A DNA stretch of 64,000 bases from Actinoplanes utahensis (GCF_016862455.1 NZ_BOMZ01000084.1:1-64000); one strand, 5' to 3'. Shown: positions 33,744-42,959, counted from the first letter of the stretch. Numbers and translations: made by a program. Notes: generated by a model not told the origin, from the letters alone.

Positions 33744-34958
33744 CTATCGGGCTCGCCCGCCCTGCCGCGCCTCGGCCGGTTCCGCGTCGGGCCGGCGGCG
33801 CAGCGCACCGGTGGCCCCGGCCGTGAGCACACCCGCGATCAGCCCCCAGAACGCGGAGCCGATGCCGAGCATCTCGATCCCCGACGCGGTGGCCAGCAGC
33901 GTGACGACGGCCGCCTCCCGCCAGCGGTCACCGCGCAGCGCCGTGCTCAGCGAGCTGCCGATGGTGCCGAGAAGCCCGATCCCGGCGATCCCGAGCACCA
34001 GCACGACGGGCAGCGCGCCGAGCAGCGAGGTGATCGTGGCGCCGAGAACCCCGACGATCAGATAGAAGACGCCCGCCCACACGGCGGCCAGGTAGCGGCG
34101 GCGCGGATCCGCGAGCGCCTGCGGGCCGGTGCAGATCGCCGCCGTGATCGCGGCCAGGTTGAGACCGAACGCGCCGAACGGGGCCAGCAGCAGGTTCACC
34201 GTGCCGGTCCAGGTGATCAGCGGGGACACCGGCACGTCGTAACCGTCGTTGCGCAGCACCGCCACCCCCGGCAGGTTCTGCGACGCCATGGTGACCACGA
34301 ACAGCGGCACTGCCACCCCGATCACCGCCTGCCAGGAGAACGACGGCATGGTGAAGACCGGTTCCGCCCAGGAGAACCGGACGGCGCCGGGCCGGAACGT
34401 GCCGGTCACGGCGGCCACGGTGACGCCGACCAGGAGCGCGGCCAGCACCGCGTACCGGGGCAGGAACCGCCGGCACAGCAGATAGGTGCCGAACATGGCA
34501 AGGATCAACGTGACGTCGGTGTTGGCAGAGGAGAACAAGCCCATACCGAAACGGATCAGTACGCCGGCGAGCAGCGCGGCGGCGAGCTCGGTCGGCACCC
34601 GGTCCATCACCCGGCCGAACCAACCGGTCACCCCGGTGAGGGTGATCAGCGCCGCGGACACCACGAACGCGCCGATCGCCTCCGGCATCGAGTGGCCGGT
34701 CAGGCCGGTGGCCAACAGCGCGGCGCCCGGGGTCGACCAGGCCGTCACGATCGGCGCCTTGTACCGCAGCGACAGGCCGATACAGGTGACACCCATCCCG
34801 ACGCAGAGCGCCAGCATCCAGGAGGCGAGCTCGGCGTCGTCGGCGCCGGCGGCACGGGCGGCGCTGAACACGATCGCGGCGGAACTCGTGAAACCGATCA
34901 GCACCGCGAGGAAACCGGCGTTGACGGCGGGCAGCGGGGCGATGTTCCGTCCGGCCAT
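33744..34958 (-). CDS. benE: BenE-family benzoate/H+ symporter-like transporter
   Basis: 404 residues, about 11-12 membrane helices. Family signatures include FTSSAAIVFSAARAAGAD, ALCVGMGVTCIGLSLRYKAP, the conserved WSTPGAALL, NLPGVAVLRNDGY and GAFGLNLAAITAAICTGP. BenE transporters take up benzoate with protons, but no benzoate catabolic gene is in the window, so the substrate may differ. GGAG lies six bases before the ATG at 34958; an in-frame ATG at 35006 is less likely. Confidence 0.85.
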   Translation of the reverse strand: MAGRNIAPLPAVNAGFLAVLIGFTSSAAIVFSAARAAGADDAELASWMLALCVGMGVTCIGLSLRYKAPIVTAWSTPGAALLATGLTGHSMPEAIGAFVVSAALITLTGVTGWFGRVMDRVPTELAAALLAGVLIRFGMGLFSSANTDVTLILAMFGTYLLCRRFLPRYAVLAALLVGVTVAAVTGTFRPGAVRFSWAEPVFTMPSFSWQAVIGVAVPLFVVTMASQNLPGVAVLRNDGYDVPVSPLITWTGTVNLLLAPFGAFGLNLAAITAAICTGPQALADPRRRYLAAVWAGVFYLIVGVLGATITSLLGALPVVLVLGIAGIGLLGTIGSSLSTALRGDRWREAAVVTLLATASGIEMLGIGSAFWGLIAGVLTAGATGALRRRPDAEPAEARQGGRAR

Positions 34959-35126
34959 GAGCGCTCCAGGAACTCGTCGGATCGCCCAGGCGCGCGGCTC
35001 AGCCATAGTCGGCAGGCCGCTCCCCGATGGTGCCCCATCCGAACGCCAGTCACGGCCCGCCCTCACCCTATCGGCCACCCACCAGCCGCCCGCCACCCGA
35101 TAACCGACCGGGTTACCGCCGCAGAG

Positions 35127-35195
35127 CGGCCGGGGTCGCGGCGAAGCGGCCGGGGTCGCGGCGGAACGGCCGGGGTTGCGGCGGAACGGCCGGGT
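35127..35195. repeat. 20-bp tandem repeat 3' of MFS gene
   Basis: CGGCCGGGGTCGCGGCGAAG and two close copies run head to tail at 35127-35146, 35147-35166 and 35167-35186, with a partial fourth starting at 35187. Only two or three bases differ. The array lies about 25 bp beyond the minus-strand MFS stop (35222), in a 263-bp gap with no gene. Confidence 0.8.
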
Positions 35196-35221
35196 GGGGC
35201 GGGACCACGGCGTCGGAGCGG

Positions 35222-36427
35222 TTACCGAGGTACGGGGTGCCGACGGAAGTGGACGATCGGGGCGATCAGGACGGTGGCGATTCCGGCGAGGGCGATGGCG
35301 GTCGCCGGCGAGGTGACCTCGGCGATAGCGCCGACGATCAGGGGGCCGACGCCCTGCAGAGCCATCAGGCCGGTGGAGAGCAGGGCGAACAGTTGGCCGC
35401 GGCGGGCCTCGGGGGCGGCCTCCAGGAACTCGCGCTGGATGCCGATGGAGTAGGCGAAGCCGGTCCCGGCGAGTACCAGCAGGGTCACCGTGACCGGGAG
35501 GGGTAGATCGGCGAAGAGCAGCACGAGCGGGGCGCCGAGCAGGACCACGAGCGGGGCGCTGAGACGTTCCCGCAGGGCGGGGCGGACCAGCCGGCCGATC
35601 GCGAAGTTGCCGACGAGCATGCCGACCGGGGAGGCCGCCATCAGCAGGGCTCCGGCGCCGGTGGGGAATCCGCGCCGGGCGCCGTACGCGACGAGCAGCG
35701 CCTCCGCCCCGGCCGCGAACGCCGACGGCAGCCACTGGACGATCAGCAGCCGCCGGATGATCCGGTCGCCGAGCAGTGCGGTCGCGCCCGTCCAACTGTC
35801 CCGCACAGCGCCTCCACGACCGGCGGGGGCGGCGGCGGGCTCGTTCGGCAGACCGATCCGGACCATGAGGGTGGCGAGGATGTGGCAGGCCGCCGCGAAC
35901 AGCAACGCCTCCTCGGCGCCGAGGGCCGCCACCGCGACACCACCGCCGGCCAGGCCGAGCAACTGGGCGGCGGACGACGACATGCCGGTCAGGGAACGGC
36001 CGAGGACGTACGCGTCGCCGGTCAGCCGGTCCGCGATGACCTTCGCCGCCGCTCCGGCGAACACCGGGGTGACAGCGGCGACCACGGCGACCAGCAGCAG
36101 GTTCACCAGGACGGGAAGATCGGCCAGGCCGAGTGTGGCGGCGAGCCCGGCCTCGGCGAGGTAGCCGGCGACGATCAGCGGCCGGGCCGGCAGCCGGTCG
36201 GTCAGCGAGCCGAGCAGCAGACCGCCGGCGAACTGCGGCAGGAAACCCGCCCCGAACGCGAGGGCGCTCATCAGTGGCGACCCGGTGCTCGCATAGACCA
36301 GCACCGACAGGGCGAAGATCTGCAGCGAGTTCGCGCTGATCGCGAGGCTCCGGGCGACGAAGAGGGCGCGGAAGACGGGTTCCGCGAAGACCTCACGATA
36401 GGTGGCCTGGTGGTCCGAGACGGTCAT
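35222..36427 (-). CDS. MFS exporter
   Basis: 401 residues, twelve membrane helices. GSLTDRLPARPLIVAGYLAE carries the loop 2-3 motif and TLMVRIG, GNFAIGRLVRPALRERLS mark the central and second-half loops. The sequence type is that of MFS drug/metabolite effluxers similar to the MdfA/enterobactin-exporter-like group. The start ATG at 36427 faces the ArsR-type regulator across 66 bp, a common exporter/regulator pairing. The substrate is unknown. A tandem-repeat array follows its stop. Confidence 0.8.
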   Translation of the reverse strand: MTVSDHQATYREVFAEPVFRALFVARSLAISANSLQIFALSVLVYASTGSPLMSALAFGAGFLPQFAGGLLLGSLTDRLPARPLIVAGYLAEAGLAATLGLADLPVLVNLLLVAVVAAVTPVFAGAAAKVIADRLTGDAYVLGRSLTGMSSSAAQLLGLAGGGVAVAALGAEEALLFAAACHILATLMVRIGLPNEPAAAPAGRGGAVRDSWTGATALLGDRIIRRLLIVQWLPSAFAAGAEALLVAYGARRGFPTGAGALLMAASPVGMLVGNFAIGRLVRPALRERLSAPLVVLLGAPLVLLFADLPLPVTVTLLVLAGTGFAYSIGIQREFLEAAPEARRGQLFALLSTGLMALQGVGPLIVGAIAEVTSPATAIALAGIATVLIAPIVHFRRHPVPR

Positions 36428-36493
36428 GCCGTCAGCCTCGGGCCGGGCGCCGGCCGCACACCAATGTTTCGCCACAGGACGTAAGGTCGGAGG

Positions 36494-37480
36494 ATGTTGC
36501 GGTTCGTGGTCGGCGCTGAGGACCTGCTGCGGACCAGGTTCGCGCTGTCCCCCGTCTTCGACCTGCTCAACCTGATCCGTGCCCTGGCCGGGCCGCATCC
36601 GCGCGGCATTCCGGAGGCGTGGCTGTCCCGGTTGCGGTCCGGGTTCCGGACTCTGCGCGACGATCCGGCGCTCGAGGCGATCCTCGCCCTGCACACCGAG
36701 CAGTCCGGGGCGACGTTCATCTGCCCGCCACCGCGGCGGCTCGGCCAGACGATCGGCGAGGATCTGGCGGCGCTGCGGGCGGCACCTGCCGGCGGCGTGC
36801 GCGAGGAGCTCGACTTCTACCTCGGCCACCGCATGCCGGAGTCCGCGCGCGCGTTCCTGACCTCGGCGGACATGCTCGACCGGATCGCCGTCTTCCTGGA
36901 GGCCGCGTGGGCGGTCCTGCTCGCCGGCGACTGGCCACGCCTGCGGCTGCTCTGCGAGCGCGACGTCGTGCACCGTTCCGCGGATCTGGGCCGCGCGGGC
37001 TGGGCCGCCGCGCTGGCCGGCCTGCACCCGAAAGTGCGCTGGCGGGACGGCGGCATCGATCTGGTGGGCCGCTCCGGCCCGGTCACCGACCTCGGCGGCG
37101 CGGGTCTGCTGCTGGTCCCGTCGGTCTTCATCTGGCCGGAGTACGCGGTGTTTCCCGACGAGCCCTGGCCGAAAGCGATCGTCTACCCGGCCCGCGGCGT
37201 GGCGACCCTGCTGGAACACGGCCCACCGCAGGCGCCGGAGCATCTGGCCGCGCTGATCGGCCGTTCCCGCGCGCTGATCCTGGCCATGCTCGCCGACCCG
37301 GCGAGCACGAGCCACCTGTCCCGCGCGCTCGGCATGGCCGTCGGCGCGGTCGGCGATCACCTCGCCGTCCTGCACCGTTCCGGGCTGGTGGAACGCGCCC
37401 GGTCGGGCCGCTCGGTGCTCTACCGTCGCACCCCTCTCGGCGACGAGCTCACCACACCGCGGACACCGGCGAGCCGATGA
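36494..37480 (+). CDS. ArsR-type regulator with N-terminal DUF5937-like domain
   Basis: 328 residues. About 240 N-terminal residues form a DUF5937-like domain (FALSPVFDLLNLIRALAGPH; LLLVPSVFIWPEYAV). The C-terminus (about 250-320) is a winged HTH, SHLSRALGMAVGAVGDHLAV, LHRSGLVERARSGRSVLYRR. Divergent from the MFS exporter, it probably represses it. No metal-binding ELCVCDL motif is seen, so it senses something else. The stop runs directly into short tandem repeats. Confidence 0.8.
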   Translation: MLRFVVGAEDLLRTRFALSPVFDLLNLIRALAGPHPRGIPEAWLSRLRSGFRTLRDDPALEAILALHTEQSGATFICPPPRRLGQTIGEDLAALRAAPAGGVREELDFYLGHRMPESARAFLTSADMLDRIAVFLEAAWAVLLAGDWPRLRLLCERDVVHRSADLGRAGWAAALAGLHPKVRWRDGGIDLVGRSGPVTDLGGAGLLLVPSVFIWPEYAVFPDEPWPKAIVYPARGVATLLEHGPPQAPEHLAALIGRSRALILAMLADPASTSHLSRALGMAVGAVGDHLAVLHRSGLVERARSGRSVLYRRTPLGDELTTPRTPASR

Positions 37481-37610
37481 GCCCGAAGCGGCACGAGGCG
37501 GCACGAGGCGGCACGAGGCGGCACGAGGCGGCACCGGAGGCCGACGCCGCGCGGGGCAAGGCGGAGCAGGGCAAGGCGGAGCGGGGCAGGACGGAGCGGG
37601 GCAGGACGGG
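37481..37610. repeat. 10-bp and 15-bp tandem repeats 3' of the ArsR gene
   Basis: GCACGAGGCG is repeated exactly four times at 37491-37530, with degenerate copies on either side. Then GCGGGGCAAGGCGGA-like 15-bp units occur four times at 37551-37610. The first array starts 10 bp after the stop codon. The rest of the 231-bp gap up to the TetR gene holds no other feature. Confidence 0.85.
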
Positions 37611-37711
37611 TTCGCACGAAGTCCGGACTGAAACGGGCGGTTGATAGACCGCTGTGAGCGTGATTCACGGCACTCCTATCCTGTACGGGACACAGAGGAC
37701 CGGAGCCGAGA

Positions 37712-38350
37712 TTGAGTCACGTCAAAGGGCGCAACGAGCAGGTGGAGAGCACCCGGGTCCGGATCCTGGAGACGGCGGAGCGGCTGTTCGCCGTGCACGG
37801 TGTGGCGTCGGTGTCGAACCGGCAGGTGAGTGAGGCGGCCGGGCAGGGAAACAACGCCGCCGTCGGCTACCACTTCGGTGGCAAGAACGAGCTGGTTCGC
37901 GAGATCATCCGGCGGCACGCGGAGCCGACCGACGTGATCCGGCTCCGGCTGCTGGATCAGCACCGGGACAGCACCCGGCTGCGGGACTGGGTGACCTGTG
38001 TGGTCCAGCCGATCACCGAACATCTCGCGGACCTGGGGAACCCCAGCTGGTACGCCCGGTTCGCCGCCCAGCTGATGACCGAGCCGAATCTGCGGGAGCT
38101 GGCGGCTGCCGAGGTCGCCGAGGCGCCCGCGTTGCAGGCCGTGTTCGGCGGACTGCACCGGCGGCTTCCCGGCTTGACCGGAGCGGTTCAGGCCGAACGG
38201 GACGACATGGCGCACACGCTGATCCTGCACTTCTGCGCCCAGCGGGAACGTACGATGCCGCCCGGCGCCGACGCCCGCGCCGTCTGGGAGGCCACCGCGA
38301 CCAGCCTCATCGACGCTCTGGAGGGCCTCTACTGTGCACCGGTGACCTGA
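37712..38350 (+). CDS. TetR-family regulator
   Basis: 212 residues. HTH about 15-60: RILETAERLFAVHGVASVSN, RQVSEAAGQGNNAAVGYHFG. The LLxxH C-terminal domain belongs to the TetR_C group of similar actinobacterial repressors. The start is a TTG at 37712 behind GGAGCCGAGA; a GTG at 37742 would drop ten residues. The monooxygenase gene follows 142 bp downstream in the same direction with a dyad before it, so this is its likely regulator. Confidence 0.85.
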   Translation: MSHVKGRNEQVESTRVRILETAERLFAVHGVASVSNRQVSEAAGQGNNAAVGYHFGGKNELVREIIRRHAEPTDVIRLRLLDQHRDSTRLRDWVTCVVQPITEHLADLGNPSWYARFAAQLMTEPNLRELAAAEVAEAPALQAVFGGLHRRLPGLTGAVQAERDDMAHTLILHFCAQRERTMPPGADARAVWEATATSLIDALEGLYCAPVT

Positions 38351-38420
38351 GTGCCGTACGGCGAACAACGGGTGAACCGGAAGTGGACCGGCCACATCGG
38401 ACCCCCGGGCTCTCCACAAG

Positions 38421-38438
38421 TTCAAGCAGTTGCTTTAA
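38421..38438. promoter_or_regulatory. TetR-type operator candidate before monooxygenase gene
   Basis: TTCAAGCAGTTGCTTTAA is an 18-bp dyad with seven of nine pairs matching, in an A/T-richer patch 54 bp before the monooxygenase ATG. It lies directly downstream of the TetR gene. Confidence 0.5.
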
Positions 38439-38492
38439 ATTGGGCGCTTGATCGGATCTGCGCACCGGACGAACCACGCGGAAGGGCCCAGC

Positions 38493-40292
38493 ATGTCCCC
38501 CACCATCCCCAGCTCGCCCCATCGCTTCAGCGCCGAGGAACTGGAGGCCCTGCGCGCCCGCTACCGGGCCGAACGTGACCGTCGCATCCGGCCGGACGGG
38601 GCCACTCAATACCGGCGTGCGGCCGGCGAGTTCGGTTACTACGCGAAGGACCCCTACACGCCCTTCCAGGAACGGGAGCCGGTGCGGGACCGGGTCGAGG
38701 CGACGGTGATCGGCGGCGGCTTCGGTGGCCTGCTGACCGGCGCCAAGCTGCGCGAGGCCGGTGTCCGTGACCTGCGGATGATCGACGAGGGCGGCGACTT
38801 CGGTGGCACGTGGTACTGGAACCGGTACCCGGGCATCCACTGTGACATCGAGGCGACCGTCTACATGCCGCTGCTGGAGGAGGTCGGTTACGTCCCGAAG
38901 TGGCGGTACGCGCCGGGCGAGGAGATCCGGCAGCACTGCATCGCGATCGCGAAGCGCTTCGAGCTCTACGACGACACCATGTTCCACACCCGGGTGGTCG
39001 AGCTGACCTGGGACGACGACGCCGCCGAGTGGACCGTGAAGACCGACCGCGGCGACGAGTTCACCTCCCGGTACGTGGTGATCTCGTCGGGCACGCTGAC
39101 CCAGCCGAAGCTGCCCGGCATCCCCGGCATCGAGGACTTCCGGGGGCACACGTTCCACACCAGCCGGTGGGACTACGGGTACACCGGCGGTGACCAGTCC
39201 GGCAATCTGACCGGTCTGGCCGGCAAGCGGGTCGCCGTGGTCGGCACCGGCGCCACCGGTATCCAGGTGATCCCGCACCTGGCCGAGGCAGCCGAGCACC
39301 TGTACGTCTTCCAGCGCACCCCGTCGACCGTCGACTACCGCGGCAACCGGCCCACCGACCAGTCGGTGATCGACAGCGTCAAGCCGGGCTGGCAGCGGGA
39401 GCGGATGGAGAACTTCCTGAACCTCGTCACCGGCGGGCACGTCGACGTGGACCTGATCGACGACGGCTGGACGGCCACCGCCCGCCTGCAGCGGCAGATG
39501 CTCACCGGCACGCTCGACCCGACGATCTCCGCGGAGGAGCGCGAGTACCTCGACGAGATCGCCGACTTCCGCAAGATGGACCAGATCCGGGCCCGGGTGG
39601 ACTCCATCGTCGAGGACCGGGAGACGGCCGAGAAGCTGAAGCCGTGGTACCGCTACATGTGCAAGCGCCCCACGTTCAGCGACTTCTACCTGCAGACCTT
39701 CAACCGGCCGAACGTCACGCTCGTCGACACCGCGGACCACGGCGGCATCACCCGGATGACCCCGACCGGGATCGTCGTCGGTGACGAGGAGTTCGAGGTC
39801 GACGTGGTGATCTTCGCGACCGGGTTCGAGGTCGGCATCTCCGGTGTCGTCTCCGGCACCCTGCCGGTCACCGGGCGGGGCGGCATGCCGCTGCTGGGCC
39901 ACTGGCGCAACGGGCCGCGGACGCTGCACGGCTTCTACAGCCACGGCTTCCCGAACCTGTTCCACCTGGGGGCGCTGCAGAACGCGGCCGCCGTCAACTT
40001 CGTGCACGTGCTGCAGGAGCAGGCGATCCACATCGGAGCGCTGGTCGCCGAGGCGAACACTCGCGGCGCGAAGCGGATCGAGCCGTCGGCCGAGGCGGAG
40101 GAGGCGTGGGCGGCCACGATCTTCCAGACCGCCCCGAAGAACTTCGACTTCCAGGCGGAATGTACGCCCGGCTACTACAACGGCGAGGGCAACCCGCGCC
40201 CGGTGAACTTCTCGTTCGGCCCGGGCCCGGTCGTCTTCCACGAGCTGCTGCGCAACTGGCGCGCCGACAGCATCGACGAGGTCCTGTCCTAA
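38493..40292 (+). CDS. Baeyer-Villiger flavin monooxygenase
   Basis: 599 residues, type I Baeyer-Villiger monooxygenase. The FAD Rossmann motif is VIGGGFGGLLTGAKLREAG near residue 75. FGGTWYWNRYPGIHCD is the family-conserved stretch. The fingerprint FxGxxxHxxxW(P/D) appears as FRGHTFHTSRWD. The NADPH motif is VVGTGATGIQV. A long N-terminal arm (about 55 residues) is like cyclododecanone/phenylacetone-type enzymes. It would insert oxygen next to a ketone; the substrate is unknown. GAAGGG precedes the ATG at 38493. Probably repressed by the upstream TetR protein. Confidence 0.9.
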   Translation: MSPTIPSSPHRFSAEELEALRARYRAERDRRIRPDGATQYRRAAGEFGYYAKDPYTPFQEREPVRDRVEATVIGGGFGGLLTGAKLREAGVRDLRMIDEGGDFGGTWYWNRYPGIHCDIEATVYMPLLEEVGYVPKWRYAPGEEIRQHCIAIAKRFELYDDTMFHTRVVELTWDDDAAEWTVKTDRGDEFTSRYVVISSGTLTQPKLPGIPGIEDFRGHTFHTSRWDYGYTGGDQSGNLTGLAGKRVAVVGTGATGIQVIPHLAEAAEHLYVFQRTPSTVDYRGNRPTDQSVIDSVKPGWQRERMENFLNLVTGGHVDVDLIDDGWTATARLQRQMLTGTLDPTISAEEREYLDEIADFRKMDQIRARVDSIVEDRETAEKLKPWYRYMCKRPTFSDFYLQTFNRPNVTLVDTADHGGITRMTPTGIVVGDEEFEVDVVIFATGFEVGISGVVSGTLPVTGRGGMPLLGHWRNGPRTLHGFYSHGFPNLFHLGALQNAAAVNFVHVLQEQAIHIGALVAEANTRGAKRIEPSAEAEEAWAATIFQTAPKNFDFQAECTPGYYNGEGNPRPVNFSFGPGPVVFHELLRNWRADSIDEVLS

Positions 40293-40352
40293 AGAAGAGA
40301 CGAGCTGCTGTCCTCAGAGAAGGCGCGGGAGCGGCGGCCACGGACACCGGAC

Positions 40353-41171
40353 CTACCGGGGACGCCGGGCCGCCGTGACCGCCGCCGAGGCGATCCCGAC
40401 CAGGGCGAAGGCGAGGGCGATCCCACCGGCTCCGATGGTGTCGAGCCAGGTGGTGACGGCGCCCTGGGCGTCCAGCATGGCGGTGACGACCGGATCGTGA
40501 CGGGCGGTCCGGTCGGTGAGCAGCCGCAGTTCGTACCAGCCGTAGTAGGTGACGTAGAGACCCGCGAGCAGCAGGAAACCGCCGCTGACGCGGGAGATCC
40601 AGGGCAGCGCGGCGCGGGTGCGGCGCACGGCCGCCTCGCGCGCCAGGGCCACCAGCATGGCCAGGAGACCGACGATCAACCCCATGCCCACGCCGTACGC
40701 CCCGAAGGCGGCGATTCCGGTCGAGATCTCCCCGGCGCCCGTGACGAGCCCGGTCACGGCCAGGAACGGCGCGATCGTGCAGGACAGGGAGGCGACGGCG
40801 TAGGAGGCGCCGTACCCGTACAACCCGAGTAGTGTTTGCGACGGCGACCCGCCGGCGAGCCTCGGAAGCCGCACCTCCAGCTCCCGCCCGGCCAGCAACC
40901 ACCCGCCGAGCAGCACCAGCACGATCCCCATCACCACCGCCGCCCACGGCAGATGCCGCTGGATCGGGACGGTGGTCACGCTGAACAGCACGCCGATCAG
41001 CCCGAAGACCGTGACGAAGCCGGCGGTCATGGCGGCGGACAGGCGCAGCGCCCGCGGCACGCCGCCGGGGCCGGCCACCAGCAGCGCCAGGAACGAGGGC
41101 AGCAGCGCGAAACCGCACGGGTTGAACGCCGCGAGCAGTCCGGCGGCCAGGGCGAAAGTGATCGTCTCCAT
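40353..41171 (-). CDS. CcdA/DsbD-like thiol-redox membrane protein
   Basis: 272 residues with six or more membrane helices. The paired cysteines lie in NPCGFALLP (Cys19) and SLSCTIAPF (Cys131), as in CcdA and the membrane domain of DsbD, which pass electrons from thioredoxin to the outside. The tail of about 70 residues is extra. It starts 28 bp after the histidine kinase stop on the same strand, so it is likely in that operon. No cytochrome c maturation genes adjoin. Confidence 0.85.
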   Translation of the reverse strand: METITFALAAGLLAAFNPCGFALLPSFLALLVAGPGGVPRALRLSAAMTAGFVTVFGLIGVLFSVTTVPIQRHLPWAAVVMGIVLVLLGGWLLAGRELEVRLPRLAGGSPSQTLLGLYGYGASYAVASLSCTIAPFLAVTGLVTGAGEISTGIAAFGAYGVGMGLIVGLLAMLVALAREAAVRRTRAALPWISRVSGGFLLLAGLYVTYYGWYELRLLTDRTARHDPVVTAMLDAQGAVTTWLDTIGAGGIALAFALVGIASAAVTAARRPR

Positions 41172-41199
41172 CGTCGGGGGAAACGTGCCGGACCGGCCG

Positions 41200-42294
41200 T
41201 CAGTTCACCGGCAGCGCCATCCGAACCTGGAAACCGCCGTCGGCGGTCGGGCCGGACTCCAGCGTGCCGTTCAGCAGATCGGCGCGTTCCTGCAGGCCGA
41301 CGAGGCCCTGACGGGCGCCGGGCAGCGGCAGTGCGGGCCGGGTCGGCGGGGTGTTGGTGACGGTGACGCCGGCGGTGAGGCCGTTGCGCCAGAGCTCGAC
41401 GGTGGCGGCGGCGCCGGGCGCGTGTTTGCGGACGTTGGTGAGCGCTTCCTGGACCGTACGGTAGAGCGCTCGTTGCACGGGTGTGCCGACCGTGAGGTCG
41501 GGGTCCCCCGTCAGCACCGCCTCGATGCCGCTGCCGGTGACCAGGGCCTTCAGGTCGGCGAGGGTGGGCTGCGGGGCGAGCTGGGTGGTGTCGTCGCCGG
41601 CGCCGCGCAGCAGGGCGACCATGGTGCGCAGCTCGTCGAGGGTGCCGACGCTCAGCGACCGGATGGTGCGGGCCGCCTCCCGGGACGGCTCGTCGGGGGC
41701 GGCCACCTGGAGCGCGCCGGCCTGGACGGCGATCAGGCTGACCTGGTGCGAGACCACGTCGTGCATCTCCCGGGCGAGCTGGGCCCGTTCCTGGGCGAGG
41801 ATGGCCTGGGCGTGCAGGACCCGTTCGTGCTCCTTGACCTCTTCGATCTCCTCGATCCGCCGGGACAGGTCGCGGCGGGTCAGCACGAGCTGGCCGAGCA
41901 GCACCGGCACGGCGGCGGTGGCGACGCCGTAGGCGAGGTAGACCAGGGTGTCCGAGTCGATCACCGGGTCGTCCTGGAACGGCGACGGCGAGGCCTGTGC
42001 CAGGGCGAACAGGGTGGCGCAGGCGGCGAGGAACCGGCGGTCCCGGGATCGCACGGCGAGGGTGTAGAGGGCGACGAACGGCGCGACCAGGGCGGCTTCC
42101 AGGAGCGCGCACGGCAGGGTGAGGGCGAACGCGGTCCGGGGCATGCGGCGGCGCAGCAGCAGGGCGGCGCAGCCGATCACGCCGGAGGCGATGCTGACCG
42201 GCGCATCGCTCCACAGGTCGATCCAGATGTCGAGGACGGCCAGCCCGATCAGTCCGGCGTCGATGAGCCGCCGCCGCATCGGACCCGGTCTCAT
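41200..42294 (-). CDS. NarL-type sensor histidine kinase
   Basis: 364 residues. Five or so N-terminal membrane helices, then a HisKA_3 dimerisation region with the phosphorylated His in LAREMHDVVSHQVSLIA, and an HATPase domain with YRTVQEALTNVRKHA and GLVGLQERADLL. A coiled linker (RRIEEIEEVKEHERVLHAQA) precedes the H box. The ATG overlaps the response-regulator stop by four bases. The signal is unknown. Confidence 0.9.
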   Translation of the reverse strand: MRPGPMRRRLIDAGLIGLAVLDIWIDLWSDAPVSIASGVIGCAALLLRRRMPRTAFALTLPCALLEAALVAPFVALYTLAVRSRDRRFLAACATLFALAQASPSPFQDDPVIDSDTLVYLAYGVATAAVPVLLGQLVLTRRDLSRRIEEIEEVKEHERVLHAQAILAQERAQLAREMHDVVSHQVSLIAVQAGALQVAAPDEPSREAARTIRSLSVGTLDELRTMVALLRGAGDDTTQLAPQPTLADLKALVTGSGIEAVLTGDPDLTVGTPVQRALYRTVQEALTNVRKHAPGAAATVELWRNGLTAGVTVTNTPPTRPALPLPGARQGLVGLQERADLLNGTLESGPTADGGFQVRMALPVN

Positions 42295-42959
42295 CGCACC
42301 CCGTCCAGCAGCCCGGCGCGCTGGGCCAGCAGCGCCGCCTGGATCCGGCCGGTCACCCGCAGTTTGGCCAGCAGCGCGCTGACGTGTGCGCGGACCGTGC
42401 CGGTGCCCAGGTGCAGGCGTACCCCGATGTCGGCGTTGGACAGCCCTTCGGCGAGCAGGAGCAGCACCTCCCGTTCCGGGCCGGTCAGGCTCTCGAACCG
42501 GCAGGGGGTGTCGCCGGGCAGGTTGCGCAGCAGGGTCCGGGACGCTTTCGAGGAGATCGCCAGGCCACCGGCCGACAGGGTGCGCACGAGCTGGGCGAGG
42601 TCCTCCGGGTCGGTGTCCTTGAGCAGGAATCCGGCGGCGCCGGCGTCGAGGGCGCTGAGCACGTACTCGTCGGCGTCGAAGGTGGTGAGCATGGCCACCA
42701 CCGGCGGTGCGGGCAGGGTCCGGATCAGGCGCAGCACGGTCAGGCCGTCGACGTCCGGCATCCGGATGTCGAGCAGCACCACGTGCGGCCGGTGCTCGCG
42801 GACCGCGTCGAACGCGCCCGCGCCGCCGGTGGCCGCGACGACCTCGACGTCCGGGGCGGCGTTCAGGATCAGGCTGAAACCGGACCGGACCAGCGCCTCG
42901 TCGTCGACCACGACCACCCGGATCACGTCTTCCACCGCCCTCATGCTCGCAACCTGCAC
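42291..42959 (-). CDS. NarL/LuxR-type response regulator
   Basis: 222 residues. Receiver domain with VVVVDDEALVR and the phosphoacceptor Asp in VVLLDIRMPD, and the K in FLLKDTDPE. C-terminal LuxR HTH: LTGPEREVLLLLAEGLSNAD, IGVRLHLGTGTVRAHVSALL. The first ATG at 42959 is used, but one at 42944 (MRAVEDVIRVVVV) is a good alternative. It forms an operon with the kinase and the CcdA-like gene. Confidence 0.9.
   Translation of the reverse strand: MQVASMRAVEDVIRVVVVDDEALVRSGFSLILNAAPDVEVVAATGGAGAFDAVREHRPHVVLLDIRMPDVDGLTVLRLIRTLPAPPVVAMLTTFDADEYVLSALDAGAAGFLLKDTDPEDLAQLVRTLSAGGLAISSKASRTLLRNLPGDTPCRFESLTGPEREVLLLLAEGLSNADIGVRLHLGTGTVRAHVSALLAKLRVTGRIQAALLAQRAGLLDGVR

Noticed and set aside
37491-37530. 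Possible CRISPR-like array
   Set aside because: The unit is 10 bp with no spacers and no cas genes nearby; it is a simple tandem repeat.
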